Shown here piece by piece: positions 55,852 to 64,000 of a DNA stretch of 64,000 nucleotides. Positions within the stretch are counted from its first letter, which is position 1; every line of letters starts with the position of its first letter. Made by a program: the position numbers and the translations under genes. Below the pieces are notes generated by a model. The model saw only the letters and a list, made by a program, of their open reading frames with translations, had not been told where the DNA came from and made no database searches. Source of the DNA: JABCYV01 sp963696025 (lineage in GTDB: Bacteria > Acidobacteriota > Terriglobia > Terriglobales > Acidobacteriaceae). Where the stretch lies: NCBI GenBank assembly GCA_963696025.1, contig CAVOII010000017.1, positions 62,001 to 126,000 on the forward strand. The letters run 5' to 3'.

Positions 55852-55868
55852 TGGTGCCGGGAGGGGGA
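55852..55868 (+). repeat. 17-base direct repeat of the tRNA-Leu 3' end
   Basis: TGGTGCCGGGAGGGGGA is identical to 46630-46646 and lies just beyond the recombinase. It corresponds to the CCA and acceptor end of tRNA-Leu, then diverges. Probable right attachment site of the island. Confidence 0.65.
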
Positions 55869-56104
55869 TTTTATTCTTGGGTCCAAACCCGGACCGCGTT
55901 ATCAACGAGTTGCAGCGTTTTCTGTAACTTGAGCTTAGTTATCCCTCTACAAGAGGCATTCTGACACGCATCGTTCCGGTTGTCTGCTAGAAAATGCTAG
56001 AACAATTTCTCCGACTTCTAAGGGGAGCGAAGTGGTCTGCCGGTACCGGCGAGACTCAATGACGCACTCGGAGTTCTTAATACTCTTCGACTTCAGTGCG
56101 GGCA

Positions 56105-56272
56105 AATCCGAGTCTTCGCTACGGCCACACAATAGTAGCTTATGAACAATCGGGACCTGGACACGCGATCGTGTTGGTCCACGCCTTCCCATACGATGTG
56201 CGAAAATATGACGCGGTGCGACCGACTCCAGAGATTGGGCTCGTCGTCCCCCGCGGGAAGAAGCTGCATTAA
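56105..56272 (+). pseudogene. N-terminal relic of an alpha/beta hydrolase
   Basis: A 55-codon stretch in one plus-strand frame reads LRYGHTIVAYEQSGPGHAIV then LVHAFPYDVRKYDAV, the first two strands and oxyanion loop (HxFP) of an alpha/beta hydrolase. Similarity then ends and a TAA follows at 56270. There is no start codon with a ribosome-binding site. No other coding content was recognised in the 570 bases between the island's right repeat and the phosphoketolase stop. Confidence 0.5.
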
Positions 56273-56436
56273 ATGAGATCTCACCAGGCGCAAACGAACT
56301 GGCGGAGCGGCGCGACGAGATGAGCGGTATCGCCGATTGCAAGCACTTCCGGAAGATCACCTACAGACAAATCCGGTTCCACCATTATCTTTCCCAACCT
56401 ATCGATTCCCGTCCTCGAATGCCAATTGTTCTCAGG

Positions 56437-59049
56437 TTACGAATCCGTGAAGAGTTGCTGGCCAGAGTGGCCCTTGGCCAGCGGCGGGGGCGCACTGGGT
56501 TCGCTAAAGTCCTTCGTCCAGTGCCAATTTTTTATTTCTGCCATGTCTTCGAGGTGCTCGCGAATGTACACGTGATGCTCATAAAGCTTGCGGTTAAAAA
56601 TATCGATGACATCCGACACCTTCGACCGCAGTCGAGGAACATATTTGAGAGCATCCATCGCCAGATGGAAGCGGCTCATTTTATTAAGAACCACCATATC
56701 AAAGGGTGTGGTCGTCGTGCCCTTATCGATGAAACCGCGGACATGAAAACGGCCTTCGTTGGAACGGCCGTGAACAATGCTGTGAATTGCCCAACGGTAA
56801 CCATGGAACGCAAAAATGACCGGCGTGTCCGGTGTAAAGAGATCTTCGAACGAGATGTTATCCATTCCATGGGGATGGTCATCGGGATTCGCCAGAACAC
56901 CGAGGTCCACGAGATTCACGACGCGAACCTTAATTTCGGGGACGTACTTCTGGAGGAGCCAGGAAGTGGCAACTGTTTCGATCGTAGGCACATCGCCGGC
57001 GCATGCCAGGACCACATCTGGTTCCGTGTCGCCGTCGTTCGAACAAAACTCCCACTTGGTTGCGCCTCGGGAGCAATGAGCCACAGCTTCGTCTATGTTG
57101 AGCCATTGCAACTCCGGTTGTTTCCCGCACGTAACGATGTTCACGTAATTGCGACTGCGTAGACAATGGTCCATCACGCTCAGCAAGCAGTTCGAGTCCG
57201 GTGGATAATATACGCGGATGGTCTCGCTACGGCGACCGAGTGCATTCGAAACGAAGCCGGGCGCCTGATGGCTGAAGCCATTGTGATCGTTGCGCCAGGC
57301 ATGACTGCTAAGGAAAACATTTAAAGATGCAATTGGCTTGCGCCAGGGCAGATCCTTGCACTGTTCCAGCCACTTCGCGTGCTGGGTCAGCATAGAATCG
57401 ACGACCTGAGCGAACGCCTCATACGATGTGAACACGCCGTGCCGTCCAGTCAGCAGGTATCCTTCGAGCCAGCCTTCGCAGCAATGCTCGCTCAGTACTT
57501 CCATGACTCGCCCGTCTGGGCTGACATGGTCATCGATGGGGATGATCTCGGCGAGACTACAACGGTCGCTGGCTTCGAAAACAGCATTAAGACGGTTGGA
57601 GTTCGTCTCGTCTGGGCAAAGAAGGCGGAAATTTCTCGAATTCAGTTTAATAATGTCTCGAAGAAATTCACCGAGTTTGCGAGGCGCCTCGGCCACAATC
57701 TCACCCGGGCCGGGTACCTCGATCGCATAATTCGTGAAATCCGGAAGATCGAGGGTGTCGAGCAACCGTCCACCATTGACATGCGGGTTCGCGCCTAGCC
57801 GATGTTCCCCGCTAGGCGCCAGCGATTGCAGTTCCGAAACCAGACGTCCTTCTTGGTCAAAGAGCTTCTCCGGCTGATAGCTTTTCATCCAGGCTTCGAG
57901 AAGTTTCAGATGCTCAGGATTCTCCCTCACACTGGCAAGCGGAACTTGATGTGCGCGGAACGTGCCCTCGATTGGAACGCCGTCCACTTCCTTCGGCCCC
58001 GTCCATCCTTTCGGGGTGCGCAGAATGATCATTGGCCAAGAAGGTCGTTGCGTCACTCCATCTTTTCGAGCTCTCCGCTGGATTTCGACGATCTCCTCGT
58101 AGCACTCATCCAGAGCCTGGGCAAAGGACTGATGCACCGCAACCGGATCGTCGCCTTCAACGAACTGAGGTGCGTAGCCGTGACCGCGGTATAGTTCAGT
58201 GAGCTCTTCGTCCGTGGTCCGCGCTTCGACCGTTGGTCCGGAAATCTTGTACCCGTTCATGTGAAGAATAGGGAGCACGGCCCCGTCGCGCTTCGGGTTA
58301 AGAAACTTAATACCTTTCCAGCTGCCTTCGAGCGGACAGGTCTCGGCCTCACCATCACCAATTATGCAAGCTACAATAAGCTCTGGATTGTCGAAGGCCG
58401 CGCCAAATGCGTGCAGCAATGAGTAGCCAAGTTCTCCGCCTTCATGGATCGAATTCGGCACATGTGGGCCGCAGTGGCTTGGCACGCCGCCGGGAGTAGA
58501 GAACCCGCGAAATAATAGACGCATGCCGTTTGCGTCTTTTGTGATTTCGGGATGAACCTCAGAGTAAGTTCCTTCCAAATATGAGTGCGCGTTCATTGAT
58601 GGGCCACCGTGCCCGGGTCCCGAGATATAAATAACGCTAGCGCCATGCTCCACGATCAGCCGATTCAAGTGAACATAAATGAAATTCTGTCCCGCAGATG
58701 TGCCCCAGTGTCCCAGCAGCCGAGGCTTGATGTGTTCAGGTTTCAGTGGCTCCCGAAGGAGCGGATTCTGGAATAAATAGATTTGGCCAACCGTCAGGTA
58801 ATTGGCGGCCTGCCAGTAGCGATGCATTTTGTCCAGCATCTCCGGCAATATCGGTCCTTTGGTCCGGATTTGCTTAGCTGGCGTTGATCTTTTTCTTTCC
58901 ACCGCGCTCGAAAGGGCAGCATCGAATTCGAAAGCTGTCGCTTCGTCCGGCTCGGTCAAGGTGTGGGCACTCGCGCTGTTTAGACCATCTTGTTGTGCCT
59001 GAGACTCGTTCGAGGGTTGTTTCATCGTCTTCAAAGCTCTCGGCTGCAT
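56437..59049 (-). CDS. xfp: Phosphoketolase (xylulose-5-P/fructose-6-P)
   Basis: An 870-residue thiamine-diphosphate enzyme cleaving X5P or F6P with phosphate to acetyl phosphate and an aldose phosphate. Family motifs include GPGHGGPSMNAHSYLEGTYS, the ThDP site GDGEAETCPLEGSWKG, LPILHMNGYKISGPTVEART and the late HGYRWAIHSIVHGR. It is longer than the usual 790-820 residues because of an N-terminal extension. AGGAG sits 7 bases before the ATG, which supports the long form. It heads a block with a ferritin-like gene and, divergently, class II aldolase, consistent with a glycolytic bypass. Confidence 0.96.
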   Translation of the reverse strand: MQPRALKTMKQPSNESQAQQDGLNSASAHTLTEPDEATAFEFDAALSSAVERKRSTPAKQIRTKGPILPEMLDKMHRYWQAANYLTVGQIYLFQNPLLREPLKPEHIKPRLLGHWGTSAGQNFIYVHLNRLIVEHGASVIYISGPGHGGPSMNAHSYLEGTYSEVHPEITKDANGMRLLFRGFSTPGGVPSHCGPHVPNSIHEGGELGYSLLHAFGAAFDNPELIVACIIGDGEAETCPLEGSWKGIKFLNPKRDGAVLPILHMNGYKISGPTVEARTTDEELTELYRGHGYAPQFVEGDDPVAVHQSFAQALDECYEEIVEIQRRARKDGVTQRPSWPMIILRTPKGWTGPKEVDGVPIEGTFRAHQVPLASVRENPEHLKLLEAWMKSYQPEKLFDQEGRLVSELQSLAPSGEHRLGANPHVNGGRLLDTLDLPDFTNYAIEVPGPGEIVAEAPRKLGEFLRDIIKLNSRNFRLLCPDETNSNRLNAVFEASDRCSLAEIIPIDDHVSPDGRVMEVLSEHCCEGWLEGYLLTGRHGVFTSYEAFAQVVDSMLTQHAKWLEQCKDLPWRKPIASLNVFLSSHAWRNDHNGFSHQAPGFVSNALGRRSETIRVYYPPDSNCLLSVMDHCLRSRNYVNIVTCGKQPELQWLNIDEAVAHCSRGATKWEFCSNDGDTEPDVVLACAGDVPTIETVATSWLLQKYVPEIKVRVVNLVDLGVLANPDDHPHGMDNISFEDLFTPDTPVIFAFHGYRWAIHSIVHGRSNEGRFHVRGFIDKGTTTTPFDMVVLNKMSRFHLAMDALKYVPRLRSKVSDVIDIFNRKLYEHHVYIREHLEDMAEIKNWHWTKDFSEPSAPPPLAKGHSGQQLFTDS

Positions 59050-59184
59050 AGATATCTCCTGCTAGGTACGACGCCGCACCACGCGAAATATAAGGTTTCA
59101 ATGCTGCGGCTCCAGGGTCCCAGTGTGCGAGACTGAGGGCCGAGAGGCTGATTTTGCCTGCACTGGTTAGTGGCCAGTAAAGTG

Positions 59185-59691
59185 TCAGCGGCGCTTGCTG
59201 AAGCCGCGCCCTTGGGGACCAACGCTTACATCCGGGACTTCTTCACCAAGCGCCGTGGCCAGATCGATTTGGTGATCTTGCTCTTGTACAAGGATCTGCC
59301 GGATCTGCTCGGCCATTGCGAATTCTCCGAGAGCTTCGCATTGACGAATGCGGTCGCGATAATTACGAATAGTTTCGTTCTCATTCTCCAAGTCGAAGCG
59401 AAGCATTTCCTTCGAATCTTTCGACGTGCGTACTGGCTGGGGAGTCACCGCTGGCATTCTCCCCAGATAGTCAATCTGCCGCGAGATCATAAGAGCATGC
59501 TCGAGCTCCTGCTTAGCATGAATCTCGAGCTGCCCGGCGATGTCCATGTACTCGGCACCTTTGAGCACTTGGGAATAGACCACATAACCGATAATCGCCT
59601 GATACTCGCGAGCAAGATCTTCATTCAACAACTCAGCGAGCCGATCACGCGAAATGTCATCTTCGACTGCGGCGGATTTGAAGGTTGCCAT
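59185..59691 (-). CDS. Ferritin-like diiron protein (bacterioferritin type)
   Basis: A 168-residue four-helix protein. Diiron ligands are visible as the Glu in LAREYQAIIGYVVYSQ, ExxH in EIHAKQELEHALMISRQ, and a later ExxH in LVQEQDHQIDL. The Met used for haem in true bacterioferritins is not apparent, so it is better called ferritin-like. The ATG at 59691 starts the conserved region; 59730 is an upstream alternative. It is probably an iron store or DNA-protecting factor. It runs toward xfp on the same strand, with a divergent aldolase upstream. Confidence 0.87.
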   Translation of the reverse strand: MATFKSAAVEDDISRDRLAELLNEDLAREYQAIIGYVVYSQVLKGAEYMDIAGQLEIHAKQELEHALMISRQIDYLGRMPAVTPQPVRTSKDSKEMLRFDLENENETIRNYRDRIRQCEALGEFAMAEQIRQILVQEQDHQIDLATALGEEVPDVSVGPQGRGFSKRR

Positions 59692-59837
59692 TTTATGCCT
59701 GCCTGGAATAGTGCGAATCCTAGTCCGCAATTGAGGGCCCTATCTCACACGCTATTGCCGCTCTCTTCAAAGGGCGTTTGCAACAGCTACCTTTCCGCCA
59801 TTAAGTCAGAAGGAAGAGGTGAAGTCCATTAGACGAA

Positions 59838-59930
59838 GGTATTGTCAATACCAAAGTCCAATGGCGTGAGGAGTGGCCGCTCCAGGCCCTAGCCAAATGC
59901 CAAGTCACCGTCAATACCATCGTCCAATTG
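59838..59930. promoter_or_regulatory. Putative operator: palindrome plus repeated half-element
   Basis: GGTATTGTCAATACC (59838-59852) is a 15-base palindrome with 7-bp arms. A 21-base unit overlapping it (59844-59864) recurs at 59910-59930 with 18 of 21 bases identical, 66 bases away. Both sit between the divergent ferritin-like and aldolase genes and look like protein-binding sites. No adjacent regulator was found. Confidence 0.5.
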
Positions 59931-60020
59931 ATTCGTGAGAGCGCCTCGGGTGTAATCAGTGCGTCGCACCCGATTCGACCAGGAAGAGCGGCAACAAAAA
60001 ATGGGCTTGGACAGTCTTGG

Positions 60021-60926
60021 ATGACTATGGATGGGTTACGCAATATCTTGCATCGTTTGCAGCAACAAGGCGCGGCGTTGGGCCATTTCAATGTTGCCGA
60101 TCTGGTGCTGCTTAAGGCAGTCGTTGCGGCGGGTGTTGAGGTCAAAGTTCCAGTGCTCATTGGCGCATCAGAAGGAGAGCGGGATTTTTTCGGCACGTAC
60201 GAACTTGCAGCGCTTGTGAAAGTCGTGCGGGCGGAAAATGACACCCCAATTTTTCTTAACGCCGATCATACGCATTCACTGGCGAAGGCAGTCGAGGCGG
60301 CGAAGGCAGGGTTCGATGCGGTCGTAATTGATTTTTCCGCGCTCCCCTTCGATCAGAACGTTTCTCGGACGAAGGAAACTGTTGAAGCCATCAAAGCGAT
60401 CAACCCCTCAATTCTCGCGGAGGGAGAGATAGGCCATATTGGTAGCGGTTCTGAAATCCACGAAAGCGTGAGCAACGAATTTCGGAACCTCAGCACACCT
60501 GAGGAAGCTCGACAATTCGTCGACGCCACCGCGATTGACGTCCTGGCTCCTGCTGTTGGCAGCATGCACGGCATGCTCGAAAGCATGGTCCAAGGCAAAA
60601 CCAAAAAGCACCTGAACATCGAGAGAATTGCCCAGATCAAGAGTGCGGTGGGAGTCTTTCTCACTCTGCACGGCGGGTCGGGAACAGACGATGAAGACTT
60701 TCTACGTGCGATTGCTGCTGGAATCAACATCATCCATATCAATACTGAACTGCGGGTCGCTTGGCGTCGCTCCCTGGAAGGCAGTTTGGCCAGTCAGCCA
60801 CACGAAGTTGTGCCGTATAAAATTCTGCCGCCGGTCGTAGATTCCGTGACGCGAGTTGTGAGTTCTCGCCTGAAACTGTTCAATGGTCAACTGAAACCCG
60901 ATGAAATGCCTTTATCAACTAGATGA
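60021..60926 (+). CDS. Class II fructose-bisphosphate/tagatose-type aldolase
   Basis: A 301-residue zinc aldolase from the ATG at 60021; a longer frame from 59928 has no similarity at its start. Zinc ligands are seen as His in FLNADHTHSLAKAVEAAKAG and in FLTLHGGSGTDDEDFLRA. The phosphate site is INIIHINTELRVAWRRS, and the catalytic region starts at LGHFNVAD. It may act on fructose-1,6-bisphosphate or tagatose-1,6-bisphosphate. It is transcribed away from the ferritin-like gene, next to putative operator repeats. Confidence 0.93.
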   Translation: MTMDGLRNILHRLQQQGAALGHFNVADLVLLKAVVAAGVEVKVPVLIGASEGERDFFGTYELAALVKVVRAENDTPIFLNADHTHSLAKAVEAAKAGFDAVVIDFSALPFDQNVSRTKETVEAIKAINPSILAEGEIGHIGSGSEIHESVSNEFRNLSTPEEARQFVDATAIDVLAPAVGSMHGMLESMVQGKTKKHLNIERIAQIKSAVGVFLTLHGGSGTDDEDFLRAIAAGINIIHINTELRVAWRRSLEGSLASQPHEVVPYKILPPVVDSVTRVVSSRLKLFNGQLKPDEMPLSTR

Positions 60927-61065
60927 GAACTCGCCGGCTCGCGCGGTTCGAGCGCATTGCTGATGCCTTCAGTGCGTTTTTACTATGGGTCGAGATAAAT
61001 CCATTCGATTAGATTTCTCACAAAGGTTATGGCGGTAGATCTGCGTTGCCGGTTGCGGGCTCTGG

Positions 61066-61671
61066 CTATGCCTTCCGCGCGATCGGTGTGTCTTGCTTAC
61101 TGGCCCGCTTGTTCCACCCGTGGAAAGGCGAGAAGTCACCGGCATTCCATGCCTCGCGGAGTCCGGGTTTGCTTAGATCCCAGTCTGGACGGATTTCACT
61201 CATCACGACGCGCAAATCGTGCCAAAGATCGACAACCGAGGGACGTCCCCAGAACCAGTAGCCGTTGTAGATGCTATAGATCACGAGGCCCGGCTTGAGC
61301 ACGAGCGTATGCGGGATCATCGGATTGTGCTCGGGGTCGGTGTACTCCTGGATGTCGAGATCCTTTTGAATGATTCGATCTGGGTCCGAAAGGAAAGTCC
61401 ACTCGGCCCCGATCGATGCTCGAAATTCCTGCAGAGTATGGTGGTCGTCGGTGGCGATGGTGGCGATCTGAGTATAGGCGACCGCGATCTTCGGATAAAA
61501 CGCGGCGAGTTCCAAATGCTGTTGGTGCTCCTTTGGGCAGTAGTGGCCGCGCGAAAGCGTAAGGATCAGCGGATCGTCACCCTGTAGCTCGCTGAGTTTG
61601 CGCAGCATCCCCGTGTGATCGGGCAGTTCGTAGTTGGGAAAAATGCCGCCAGGCACGATATCAGAACGCAT
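61066..61671 (-). CDS. Redoxin/peroxiredoxin-like protein
   Basis: A 201-residue AhpC/TSA-fold protein: IFPNYELPDHTGMLRKLSEL at the start, then LILTLSRGHYCPKEHQQHLE carrying the probable peroxidatic Cys. The Thr and Arg positions of canonical peroxiredoxins are less clear (SRGHYCP). There is no second resolving Cys of the usual spacing, so if it is active it would be 1-Cys. No signal peptide. It lies downstream of the MOSC-reductase fusion on the same strand (50 bases), suggesting a shared redox function. Confidence 0.82.
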   Translation of the reverse strand: MRSDIVPGGIFPNYELPDHTGMLRKLSELQGDDPLILTLSRGHYCPKEHQQHLELAAFYPKIAVAYTQIATIATDDHHTLQEFRASIGAEWTFLSDPDRIIQKDLDIQEYTDPEHNPMIPHTLVLKPGLVIYSIYNGYWFWGRPSVVDLWHDLRVVMSEIRPDWDLSKPGLREAWNAGDFSPFHGWNKRASKQDTPIARKA

Positions 61672-61721
61672 GATTGGACTCCTCCCGATTTTCTCGTAGA
61701 TCTTCAGTCAACGATCTTCTG

Positions 61722-63479
61722 TCAGAGGTCCAGAGTGACGCCCGCATTTGGCTGGGAACAACAAACAAGCACATTCCCGGGAGCGGGCATCTCCAGCGGC
61801 TCAGGATTATAAGTAACCGATCCGCCAATCAGACCAGTCATGCAGGTATGACAGACGCCGCTTCGGCACGACCATCTAACTGGGACGTCGCACGCCTCCG
61901 CGAGTTCAAGCAAGCTCGCGAATTTCGTATCCCAAGCGGCAGTAATCCCACTGCGCGCGAATGAGACTGGAGGGCCAGATCCCGGGCGACCTTGTGGCAG
62001 GTGAGGAGTGTGAACAACCTGCGCCATACCGGGGGTTATAGCGTCGAGAGAACCGAAGATTTCCGTGTGCACATTCCCCGCAAGCACACCCCAGTGTCCC
62101 AGCCCATCGCGCATATTTTGCAAGAATGAAGTTGGGCCACACAGATAGAAGTCACTACTGGGCGGCACTCCTATTCTCTCCAGCAAAGCTGTATCGATGT
62201 GCCCCGGGGCGTCGAAGTCTGCCCCGACTCGGTCGGTTGCAGCGGGCCGGCTATAAACGATGTATCCGCGTCCGCGGGAAAGCTGCTTCAGTAATGAACG
62301 CGATTCTTCTGCAAACGGATGTTCGACACGATTGCGCGCTCCATAGATCCACCAGATGTCCCGTTCCGATCTTTCGGCAGCCAGTGCGTGCAGCATCGAC
62401 ATCACGGGCGTTGCGCCTACACCAGCGCTCAACAGAACCACAGGATTCTGGCCGGGACGCAGAGTAAAGCTTCCGCGCGGCGCACTAACATCCAATAGAT
62501 CGCCTTCCCGGACTCGGCCGCACAGAAATGAACTTCCAAGCCCATTCGATTCGTTTTTGACGCTGATCCGGACATGATCGGCTGCCGGCAGATCCGACAA
62601 CGAATAGCTACGAAGAACCGGCGGTTTGCGCGAATCGATGAGCAGCCGCAAAACGACAAATTGACCCGCTTGGCAGAGAGGAAGAAGCTGCCCATTGATT
62701 GGCTCCAGAATGAAGGAAGTCACGCTATCGCTTTCCTTACGGATTTGCGTAACGCGCATCTGTCGAAAGCCGGGCCATGCTGGTGCTTGTTCCTCATAGG
62801 CGAGTCCCGGATTCCCGACCGTAGTTTTGGAGCTAAAGTCTTGTTGGAGCATCGCCTGGAATGAACTCTGCCAGCCCTTGCTAAGTGCAGGAATCCGCAG
62901 CGCTCGTTCCAATTGTTCGCGCGAATGTCCTGGCAAATACAAAAGGGCGTCAACGTCGGCCACACTGATTCGCTCCGGACCGTCGGTAATTTTTACGATG
63001 TCATCGCCTGCACCAACTTCTCCCTCCTGCAACACGCGAAAATAAAATCCTGGTCTGTGATGCGCAACAAGCAGCGCTGGCATTCGGGGTTCATTCATGC
63101 GGATTCCCACGCGGTAGCAGGTTACGCGTGGCTGTGTTACTTCAAATTCAGCACCACCAATGCGGTATCGATCGCCGATGCACACCTCGTCATCAGCAAG
63201 CCCCTCCACGGTGAAGTTTTCGCCGAACTGACCGAAAGTAAAATCGTTGCGGCCCAGAAAACGCTGCCAGTAATGGTAAGACTCAATCTGGTAGACGAAT
63301 ACGGCGCGGTGCTCGCCGCCGTGACCGGCGAGGTCGGCTTGCGCATCACCATCAATATCGAGTTTGTGCACCATTCGCCGTCCATCGACCGGAGATTTCC
63401 AGACTGACGTTCGGACCGTTTTGCTCTTCCATGTCACGTCGTGCGGAAGGCCGACATTTACTGAGAGCAATTTGGGCAT
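61722..63479 (-). CDS. MOSC domain fused to a flavin reductase and a 2Fe-2S ferredoxin
   Basis: About 585 residues in three parts. Residues 1-210 are a YiiM-like MOSC domain (HKLDIDGDAQADLAGHGGEH; FTFGQFGENFTVEGLADDEV; QPRVTCYRVGIRM). Residues 230-490 are a ferredoxin-NADP reductase-type FAD/NAD module (VLRSYSLSDLPA; LLSAGVGATPVMSML; FYLCGPTSFL). The C-terminus is a plant-type 2Fe-2S ferredoxin with ligands in WSCRSGVCHTCMTG and VLVCCSQP. This is a self-contained NAD(P)H-to-MOSC electron path of the kind used for reducing N-hydroxylated compounds. The ATG at 63479 is used, since the upstream 25 residues lack family similarity. Confidence 0.9.
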   Translation of the reverse strand: MPKLLSVNVGLPHDVTWKSKTVRTSVWKSPVDGRRMVHKLDIDGDAQADLAGHGGEHRAVFVYQIESYHYWQRFLGRNDFTFGQFGENFTVEGLADDEVCIGDRYRIGGAEFEVTQPRVTCYRVGIRMNEPRMPALLVAHHRPGFYFRVLQEGEVGAGDDIVKITDGPERISVADVDALLYLPGHSREQLERALRIPALSKGWQSSFQAMLQQDFSSKTTVGNPGLAYEEQAPAWPGFRQMRVTQIRKESDSVTSFILEPINGQLLPLCQAGQFVVLRLLIDSRKPPVLRSYSLSDLPAADHVRISVKNESNGLGSSFLCGRVREGDLLDVSAPRGSFTLRPGQNPVVLLSAGVGATPVMSMLHALAAERSERDIWWIYGARNRVEHPFAEESRSLLKQLSRGRGYIVYSRPAATDRVGADFDAPGHIDTALLERIGVPPSSDFYLCGPTSFLQNMRDGLGHWGVLAGNVHTEIFGSLDAITPGMAQVVHTPHLPQGRPGSGPPVSFARSGITAAWDTKFASLLELAEACDVPVRWSCRSGVCHTCMTGLIGGSVTYNPEPLEMPAPGNVLVCCSQPNAGVTLDL

Positions 63480-63525
63480 GCGTACCTCGTCAAGGTCCAG
63501 TATCTGGGCAGAGTTCTTTTGTTCT

Positions 63526-64000
63526 TCACCAACGACGAGCCGGAGCGGCACCATCCACGTGGAGTATCTCTCCGCTCACATGGCCTGCTTTTGCCAGGTA
63601 AAGCACCGCATCGACGATATCCTTGATCGTTGCCGTTGCCTTTTTCGTAGCCAGCTGCAACGTCGAGTCGCTGGGATCATTCTTGTGCATCGGTGTATCC
63701 ACTTCGCCGGGGGCTACGGCGTTAAAGCGAATGCCATCCTGTGCATACTCGATTGCCAGATTCTGGGTTGCCGAATTCAAGCCGCCCTTCGTAATCATGG
63801 AGATCGAGCCATTTACGCCCGCAATGGGCCGATCGGCAAGCGCAGCAGTAATGCTCACAACGCATCCCGATTTTTGTTTTAGCATCTCTTTCACAGTGCG
63901 CTGAGTGATGTAGAAGAATCCAAGCAGATTAGTAGAAACGAGGGCATCGAAGTCCTCGATAGTGAAGTCTGTGAACGGCTTTTTTAGGAAGATGCCCGCG
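63526..64000 (-). CDS. Short-chain dehydrogenase (start off the right edge)
   Basis: The C-terminal 157 codons of an SDR-family oxidoreductase. It has the NNxG-helix region (TNLLGFFYITQRTVKEMLKQ), the Ser in CVVSITAALADRP, and the position where YxxxK is expected (SISMITKGGLNSATQNLAIE), which reads I-T-K rather than Tyr, so the catalytic Tyr appears missing. NAVAPGEVDTPMH and a GEILHVDGAAPAR tail close the domain. It ends 46 bases upstream of the MOSC-fusion start, so it may share that operon. The substrate cannot be assigned. Confidence 0.85.
   Translation of the reverse strand, partial: AGIFLKKPFTDFTIEDFDALVSTNLLGFFYITQRTVKEMLKQKSGCVVSITAALADRPIAGVNGSISMITKGGLNSATQNLAIEYAQDGIRFNAVAPGEVDTPMHKNDPSDSTLQLATKKATATIKDIVDAVLYLAKAGHVSGEILHVDGAAPARRW

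Larger units (their letters stand above)
46630..55868. mobile_element. Probable genomic island bounded by tRNA-Leu-derived repeats
   Basis: The 17 bases TGGTGCCGGGAGGGGGA occur at 46630-46646, inside the tRNA-Leu fragment, and again at 55852-55868, in the same orientation, 14 bases after a tyrosine recombinase gene. Between them lie fragments of a DUF4062-like protein, a VirB4-type ATPase and an integrase-core transposase, plus intact cargo (Rieske, ATP-grasp, radical SAM selenoprotein, YggX-like, MoaA). The radical SAM and moaA stretch reads GC-richer than its flanks. The right copy is short, so the island is rearranged or a composite of several events. Confidence 0.55.

Overview
The window reads as a chromosomal segment of a soil-type Acidobacteriota (Terriglobia-like) genome. 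This is inferred from the protein repertoire: paired RND pumps, a TolB-propeller/CehA hydrolase, a CocE/NonD peptidase, Ig-like-repeat lipoproteins and zinc-ribbon tyrosine recombinases. It is not based on a marker gene. No rRNA, CRISPR array or replication origin was seen.

Layout. 1-5.7 kb: an mdtABC-type RND efflux operon on the minus strand, with mdtC running off the left edge. 5.9-21 kb: ordinary chromosomal genes. These are a frameshifted DUF481 outer-membrane protein, TatA, a TPR protein, Ada, a TolB/CehA hydrolase, a secreted S15-type hydrolase, an APC permease, and a two-gene amino-sugar operon in which NagA is followed by a GlmS isomerase domain that lacks its glutaminase. 22.1-24.1 kb: a decayed integrative element in the 3' end of tRNA-Pro(CGG), made of a broken tyrosine recombinase and a headless S8 protease. 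24.1-36.7 kb: an alginate-export-family porin, a zincin-like gene with an amber stop, a second RND tripartite pump, small secreted proteins and an SBP56-like protein. 36.8-44.3 kb: a run of minus-strand genes for C4-dicarboxylate metabolism (Mqo, AEC carrier, ThrE-type exporter, FumC, porin). 44.8-46.5 kb: a pseudo-receiver/transmembrane/coiled-coil/trypsin-like protease fusion.

46.6-55.9 kb looks like an accessory island. It starts at a tRNA-Leu 3' fragment (anticodon loop to CCA), and the last 17 bases of that fragment recur beside a tyrosine recombinase at the other end. Inside are fragments of a DUF4062-like protein, a VirB4/TrbE conjugation ATPase and an integrase-core transposase. The intact cargo is a Rieske protein, an ATP-grasp enzyme, a radical SAM protein, a YggX-type protein and MoaA. 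The most striking item is the radical SAM gene. Its apparent stop is an in-frame UGA after Cys464, followed by 11 more codons and a compact hairpin of bacterial SECIS geometry. It therefore reads as a selenoprotein with a Cys-Sec C-terminal tail, which a standard gene call would truncate.

56.4-64 kb: a central-carbon and redox block with phosphoketolase, a diiron ferritin-like protein, class II aldolase, a redoxin, a MOSC/flavin reductase/2Fe-2S fusion and a short-chain dehydrogenase cut by the right edge. The gene calls rest on reading translated sequence and motifs; no database search was run.
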